Below, piece by piece: positions 59,778 through 64,000 of a stretch of DNA of 64,000 nt. This DNA is from an uncultured Phycicoccus sp. (lineage in GTDB: Bacteria > Actinomycetota > Actinomycetes > Actinomycetales > Dermatophilaceae): contig NZ_CANLZR010000007.1 in assembly GCF_947495705.1 (NCBI RefSeq), forward strand, positions 62,001-126,000, given 5' to 3'. The position numbers and the translations under genes are program-made. The notes beneath the pieces are model-generated. The model had not been told where the DNA came from. It did no database searches and saw only the letters and a list, made by a program, of their open reading frames with translations. The stretch's first letter is position 1. Each line of letters opens with the position of its first letter.

Positions 59778-62327
59778 CTACTCGGTGGCGATCGCGCGGA
59801 GGACGTCGAGGCGCGCCGCCCGGCGGCCCGGCCACACCGCTGCCAGCACACCGACGACGGCCGCCACGGCCACGAACCCGGCGAGCTGCACCCACGGGAT
59901 GGCCAGGACGTCGATGCCGTCGTCGGCCAGCGACCGTTGCAGCGCCACCGCGAAGACGAGCCCCAGGACGATCCCCAGCACCGCGCCGAGCACCGCGATC
60001 GCCACCGACTCCAGGCGCAGCATCGTGCGCAGCTGACGGCGGCTGAGCCCGACCGCACGGAGCAGGCCGATCTCGCGGACCCGCTCGACGACCGAGAGCG
60101 CGAGGGTGTTCACGATGCCGAGCACTGCGATGACGACGGCGAGACCGAGTAGGGCGTAGACGATGAAGAGCAGGCGGTCGATGGGTTCGCGCTGCTCGGC
60201 CGCGTACTCCGCCTGGTCGGCCACGCTCACCGTCGGCAGGTCGGCGACCGCGGCGTCGAGTCCCTGCCGCAGCGCGACGCGGTCGGCGCCCGGGGCTGCG
60301 ACGACGTACGTCGCGCGGTCGGTCGGGGGGACGCCGAGCTCGTCGAAGGCGTCGATCGACATCGTGACGTCGGACTGGAGCACCGCGTCCTGCTCGTACG
60401 TCGCGACGACCCGGGCCGCGGACTCCTCCCCGGCGAAGTCGATGGTCACCGCGGAGCCCACCTGCAGCCCCTGGTCCGCGGCGTACGTCGACGCGACGGC
60501 CACCGCGGCCACCCCGAGGTCGGTGAGCGCCCCGGTGAGGATGGTGGGCCGCGCCACCCGCACGACTCCCGCAGGGTCGATGCCTGTCGCGAACTCCCGG
60601 TCGCCGTCGACCTCGAGCAGTGCGTTCCGCACGCGGACGACCTCCTCGACGCCCTCCACCCGGCTGACATCGTCGGTGATGCTCGCCGAGAAGCCCTGCC
60701 CCACCACACTCGAGACGACGTAGTCGGCGACGACGTCCTCGGCGAGGGACTTGTCGATGCTCGCCTTCGCCGAGGCTCCGAGGACGGCCATCAGGGTCAC
60801 GAGCGAGACCCCGATCATCAGCGCCGACGCGGTGGCGCCGGTGCGGCGCGGGTTGCGGCGTGCGTTCTGCTCGGCTATTCGTCCGACGGCACCGAAGGAG
60901 CGGCGGTACGTCCAGCCGAGGGCCGCGAGCACCGGGCGGCCGAACATCGGGCTGAGCAGGGCCGTCCCCACGAGCACCCCGAAGGTCCCGGCGCCGAGCA
61001 CGTAGGTCGGCTCGCTCCCCCAGCCGGCCAGGCCGCCGCCCATCGCGACCGCCCCGGCGACGAGCAGCACCGACCCCACCGCGAGCCGCCACCGCATCCC
61101 GCCCTCGGCGAGGTGGGCGTCGTCGCGCATGGCCGCCACCGGGGGCACCGAGCCGGCCCGTCGGGCCGGCAGGTAGGCCGCGGCGAGGGTGACGACGACC
61201 CCGACGACGAGGGCCACGACGATGGTGCGCGGACGGAGCACGAGCTCGCTGACCCCGAGGTCGAGCCCGACGCGCCCGAACACCCAGCGGATGCCGATGG
61301 CCAGCAGGATGCCGAGGCCGATACCCACCGCGGACCCGACGACGCCGACCAGGCCGGCCTCGGCCAGCACCGACCGCGCCACCTGCCGCCGGCTCGCCCC
61401 GATCGCCCGCAGCAGCGCGAGTTCGCGGCTGCGCTGGGCGACGAGGATCGTGAACGTGTTGACGATGAGGAACGCCCCCACCGTGAGGGCCACCCCGGCG
61501 AACACGAGGAGGAAGGTCGTGACGAACGAGAGCGCCTCGTCGATCCGCGTGGAGGCGCGCGCGGCGGTCGCGTCACCCGTCGCCGCCTCGAACCCGTCCG
61601 GGAGCACGGCCTCGACCGCGGCGAGCAGGTCATCCTGGCTCGTGCCGTCGGCGGCGGTGACCCACACCTGCGACCAGGCGTCCGCGCCCTCGAGGTAGAG
61701 CTCCTGGGCCTGGCCTGCGTCGAGCATGACGACGCTCGCGCCGACGAGCGAGGTCCCGGCGAAGTCGGCCGTGCCGACGAGGGTGGCCTCGACCCGAGGC
61801 TGGGTCCCCGACGTGACGAGCGGGACGGCGTCGCCCTCGACGTAGGCCGCACGGGCCGCGGTGTTCGCGTCGAGGACGACCTCCCCGGCGGCCCCCGGCC
61901 AGCGTCCCGTCTCGAGAGTGGCGGTCGGCACGCCGTTGGCGGCCGGGCCCGAGTTGTACGACACCGCGATGCCGGGAGGACCGTTGCCGCCGATCAGCTT
62001 GCCGGAGCCGTCGACGACGTAGGTCCCGAAGGTCGTGATCCGGCCGTCGGCGCGGGCCGCGCCCGGCACCGCGGCCAGCTCGGCGACGAGGGAGTCCGGG
62101 ACGGTGCGGGTCCCGCCCGCACCGGCACCGGGGCCGCCGCTGCCCCCGCCGGCGCGGACGATGACGTCGCCGACCGCGCCGCTCGTCAAGCCGGTGAAGG
62201 CGCGGTCGAGGGTGTCGGTGAAGACGTAGGACCCGGCGACGAACGCGACGCCGAGGATGACGGCGACAGCGCTGAGGACGAGGCGCAGCTTGTGCGCGAT
62301 GATGCCCCGCCAGGTGGCGCGCAGCAC
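59778..62327 (-). CDS. ABC transporter permease, FtsX/MacB type, two FtsX domains
   Basis: 849 residues. N-terminal TM (LRLVLSAVAVILGVAFVAGSYVFTDTL), large outer domain (about 50-260), three-helix FtsX domain (about 275-410), a central pair of helices (about 430-470), second MacB-like outer region (about 500-720), and a last three-helix FtsX domain ending RRAARLDVLRAIATE. Two copies of the sequence ARRxAR(S/L)xxxxAxRDD/AT mark the FtsX ends. GTG 62327 lies 2 nt after the ATPase stop. Probably extracts lipids or lipoproteins, or resists peptides, as for MacB. Confidence 0.93.
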   Translation of the reverse strand: MLRATWRGIIAHKLRLVLSAVAVILGVAFVAGSYVFTDTLDRAFTGLTSGAVGDVIVRAGGGSGGPGAGAGGTRTVPDSLVAELAAVPGAARADGRITTFGTYVVDGSGKLIGGNGPPGIAVSYNSGPAANGVPTATLETGRWPGAAGEVVLDANTAARAAYVEGDAVPLVTSGTQPRVEATLVGTADFAGTSLVGASVVMLDAGQAQELYLEGADAWSQVWVTAADGTSQDDLLAAVEAVLPDGFEAATGDATAARASTRIDEALSFVTTFLLVFAGVALTVGAFLIVNTFTILVAQRSRELALLRAIGASRRQVARSVLAEAGLVGVVGSAVGIGLGILLAIGIRWVFGRVGLDLGVSELVLRPRTIVVALVVGVVVTLAAAYLPARRAGSVPPVAAMRDDAHLAEGGMRWRLAVGSVLLVAGAVAMGGGLAGWGSEPTYVLGAGTFGVLVGTALLSPMFGRPVLAALGWTYRRSFGAVGRIAEQNARRNPRRTGATASALMIGVSLVTLMAVLGASAKASIDKSLAEDVVADYVVSSVVGQGFSASITDDVSRVEGVEEVVRVRNALLEVDGDREFATGIDPAGVVRVARPTILTGALTDLGVAAVAVASTYAADQGLQVGSAVTIDFAGEESAARVVATYEQDAVLQSDVTMSIDAFDELGVPPTDRATYVVAAPGADRVALRQGLDAAVADLPTVSVADQAEYAAEQREPIDRLLFIVYALLGLAVVIAVLGIVNTLALSVVERVREIGLLRAVGLSRRQLRTMLRLESVAIAVLGAVLGIVLGLVFAVALQRSLADDGIDVLAIPWVQLAGFVAVAAVVGVLAAVWPGRRAARLDVLRAIATE

Positions 62328-62329
62328 GC

Positions 62330-63106
62330 TCAGGCCTCGAGCTCGGCGAGGCGGGCCATCCACTCCAGGACCGCCTCCGTCGTGGGCTCCCGCAGCTCGC
62401 CGACGACCCGGCCGTCGGCGAGGAAGACGACCCGGTCGGTCCAGCTCGCCGCCCCCGGGTCGTGGGTGACCATGACCACCGTCTGGTCGTGGTCGTCGAC
62501 GGCCCGGCGGAGGAAGCCGAGCACCTCGGCGCCCGACGTGGAGTCGAGGTTGCCCGTGGGCTCGTCGGCGAAGACGACATCCGGCTGGCCCATCAGCGCA
62601 CGAGCGCAGGCCACCCGCTGTTGCTGGCCGCCGGACAGCTCGCCCGGCCGGTGGCCCAGCCGGTCCCGCAGCTTGACGGTGTCGATGACCTCGTCGAACC
62701 AGGCGGGGTCCGGAGTCCGCCCCGCGATGGCCAGCGGGAGGGTGATGTTCTCCTCGGCCGTCAGGGTGGGGACGAGGTTGAAGGCCTGGAAGACGAAGCC
62801 GATCCGGTCCCGCCGCAGCTCGGTCAGCGCCCGCTCCTTGAGCGTGGTGAGGTCGACCTCCCCGAGCAGCACCCGGCCCGAGGTCACCTCGTCGAGCCCG
62901 GCCGCGCAGTGCATGAGGGTCGACTTGCCCGACCCGGACCGGCCCATGATGGCGGTGAACTCACCGGCGTGCAGGTCCAGGGTCACCCCGTCGAGGGCGA
63001 CGACGCGGGTCTCGCCGGTGCCGTAGACCTTGGTGAGGTCCTCGACCCGGGCGGCGGCACGTCGGGCCGGAGCGGACGGGGCGGGGGTGGGGTCTGTGAC
63101 CGTCAT
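62330..63106 (-). CDS. ABC transporter ATP-binding protein, LolD/MacB/FtsE type
   Basis: 258 residues, Walker A MGRSGSGKSTLMH (near 62), signature ELSGGQQQRVACARAL, Walker B VVFADEPTGNLDS and His-switch MVTHD are complete. ATG 63106 has GAGGA 6 nt upstream; the ORF-track start is longer by 16 junk codons. The permease follows 2 nt after the stop, forming one operon whose promoter overlaps a palindrome. Confidence 0.95.
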   Translation of the reverse strand: MTVTDPTPAPSAPARRAAARVEDLTKVYGTGETRVVALDGVTLDLHAGEFTAIMGRSGSGKSTLMHCAAGLDEVTSGRVLLGEVDLTTLKERALTELRRDRIGFVFQAFNLVPTLTAEENITLPLAIAGRTPDPAWFDEVIDTVKLRDRLGHRPGELSGGQQQRVACARALMGQPDVVFADEPTGNLDSTSGAEVLGFLRRAVDDHDQTVVMVTHDPGAASWTDRVVFLADGRVVGELREPTTEAVLEWMARLAELEA

Positions 63107-63157
63107 GCGTCGTCCTCGGAGCGCCGGATTGGGCGAGCGGCCGGAAGCGACCACCCT

Positions 63158-63173
63158 GCGTTGGACCCAACGC
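63158..63173. promoter_or_regulatory. Operator-like palindrome GCGTTGGACCCAACGC before the ABC operon
   Basis: 7-bp arms GCGTTGG/CCAACGC with 2-bp spacer. The minus-strand TAGCGT, the likely -10 of the ABC operon, overlaps one arm. Possible TetR-type repressor site; no regulator is encoded beside it. Confidence 0.4.
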
Positions 63174-64000
63174 TAGGCGACGGTGTGATGGTTCCGTGTG
63201 CGTGGGCTGTCCCGAACGGCTCTGGGGAGCTCGGATGCCGGCACGGCGTCCCCCTCCGGGCCACCCACGGTGGCGGCCGAGAGCTCGGGGACCTCGACCG
63301 ACCAGACCTCGCGCAGCGTCGGATGGTCGTGGTCGCCGTGGTCGACGCCGGTGACCCAGGTGAGCTCGACGCGGTCGGGCAGGACCCGGCAGAGCGCGAC
63401 GTTGTTGTCGAACCACGGCCCCTCCGTGACGGTCCACGGGTACGCCGGGTCCGGCACGCGTCGCGACCGTGAGGCGAGGAACCGCATCGGGCGCACGAGC
63501 GACCGGGTGAGCATCGAGACCGCCACCCGCACGCCCCGGGGCATCGGGTTGCGGATCGGTGAGCACACCGCCTGCACGATGCGGGACCGCGCGCCGTGAC
63601 GGGTCGGCTCGGTGACCTCGGCGAAGTACGAGTTGTGCACGTCGCCGGACAGGAACATCACCGTCTGCGGGGCCGGGCCCCGGTGGCCGCGGGCGAGGTC
63701 CATCACGAGGTCGAACACCTCGTCGAAGCCCGAGGTGAAGGCCGCCCAGTGCTCGAGGTCGATGCTGCGGCGCATGCGCTCGGCCAGGTCCGCGGGGAGC
63801 CGGCCGTAGGCACCCTGGGCGACGGCCTCGTCGATGGCCTCGAAGTCGTGCAGGCCAGGCGGCAGGAGGAACGGCAGGGAGGTGCCGATGAAGACATGCC
63901 GGTGGCCGCCCCGCAGGGTGTCGTCGAGCCACTCCATCTCGACCGGGTCGAGCATCGACCGGCCGTCGGGCCGCAGGTCGCGGGCCGCCCGGGAGTCGAG
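63173..64000 (-). CDS. PhoD-type alkaline phosphatase/metallophosphatase, 5' end outside window
   Basis: C-terminal 275 residues of a PhoD-like phosphatase; the frame runs off the right edge. Seen: DPVEMEWLDDTL, RHVFIGTSLPFLLPPGLHDFEAIDEA and the metal block VMFLSGDVHNSYFAEV (GDVHxxY). PYPWTVTEGPWFDNNVALCRV follows in the C-terminal strand region. Family members are about 500-550 residues, so roughly half is visible. Extracellular or wall-linked phosphate scavenging is usual; no signal can be judged here. Confidence 0.88.
   Translation of the reverse strand, partial: LDSRAARDLRPDGRSMLDPVEMEWLDDTLRGGHRHVFIGTSLPFLLPPGLHDFEAIDEAVAQGAYGRLPADLAERMRRSIDLEHWAAFTSGFDEVFDLVMDLARGHRGPAPQTVMFLSGDVHNSYFAEVTEPTRHGARSRIVQAVCSPIRNPMPRGVRVAVSMLTRSLVRPMRFLASRSRRVPDPAYPWTVTEGPWFDNNVALCRVLPDRVELTWVTGVDHGDHDHPTLREVWSVEVPELSAATVGGPEGDAVPASELPRAVRDSPRTRNHHTVA

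Overview
This window is very GC-rich, with third codon positions almost all G or C and long antisense shadow ORFs over most genes. Several families are typical of Actinomycetota: DUF2530, DUF3027, a SARP regulator, WXG100, an Rv0871-like cold-shock protein, golvesin/SGNH modules, and a ydaO leader in front of an NlpC/P60 gene. Many starts lack a Shine-Dalgarno and instead have a TANNNT hexamer 6-7 nt upstream, as expected of leaderless mRNAs. I infer an actinobacterium of the Micrococcales type, perhaps Intrasporangiaceae; the family-level guess is not proven by the sequence.

Layout. 1-7.4 kb: partial penicillin acylase, K+(Na+)/H+ antiporter, two-gene ABC-2 exporter, FmdB zinc ribbon, SAF-domain protein and mscL, closed by a strong bidirectional terminator. 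7.4-12.9 kb (minus): small coupled ORF, a 1,249-residue helicase-like protein with an altered Walker A, and an MFS transporter. 13.06 kb: tRNA-Arg(CCT), followed by a stretch (about 13.1-20.3 kb) with looser codon use. That stretch holds two related secreted proteins, an ECF sigma factor, a membrane-anchored partner, a SARP/nSTAND1/transmembrane/BMP fusion regulator and a GNAT enzyme. 20.4-22.3 kb: alpha/beta hydrolase and an ATPase-output signalling protein. 22.3-28.2 kb (minus): lipoprotein, a huge secreted multi-module SGNH protein, VOC protein and spermidine-synthase-like protein.

28.2-33.0 kb (minus): a coupled c-di-GMP turnover protein, processive glycosyltransferase and small membrane protein, probably an exopolysaccharide module. 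33.2-35.0 kb: two secreted cell-wall-type proteins sharing a linker, one preceded by a c-di-AMP (ydaO) riboswitch. 35.2-38.7 kb: DtxR-type regulator with MFS, hotdog-like protein and SDR. 38.8-49 kb: HEAT protein, pdxH, NYN RNase-like protein, citrate synthase, serC, MarR-MFS operon, NCS2 permease, DUF2530, DUF3027 and cold-shock protein; much of this block resembles the mycobacterial serC-cspB neighbourhood. 49-51.3 kb: MFS and HMG-CoA-lyase-like protein.

51.4-64 kb: DUF4190 protein; a response regulator/sensor kinase/HtrA-like protease operon laid out like mprA-mprB-pepD; DUF2339 membrane protein; HD protein; DUF4031-NUDIX; an isolated WXG100 protein; a MacB/FtsX-like ABC transporter; and the C-terminal part of a PhoD-type phosphatase. 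The most unusual locus is 13.3-19.7 kb. There a transcription factor appears to be tethered in the membrane with an extracytoplasmic nucleoside-binding-like (BMP) domain, and direct repeats with SARP-box spacing lie in front of a nearby secreted-protein gene. No rRNA, CRISPR array, integrase, transposase or complete mobile element was seen.
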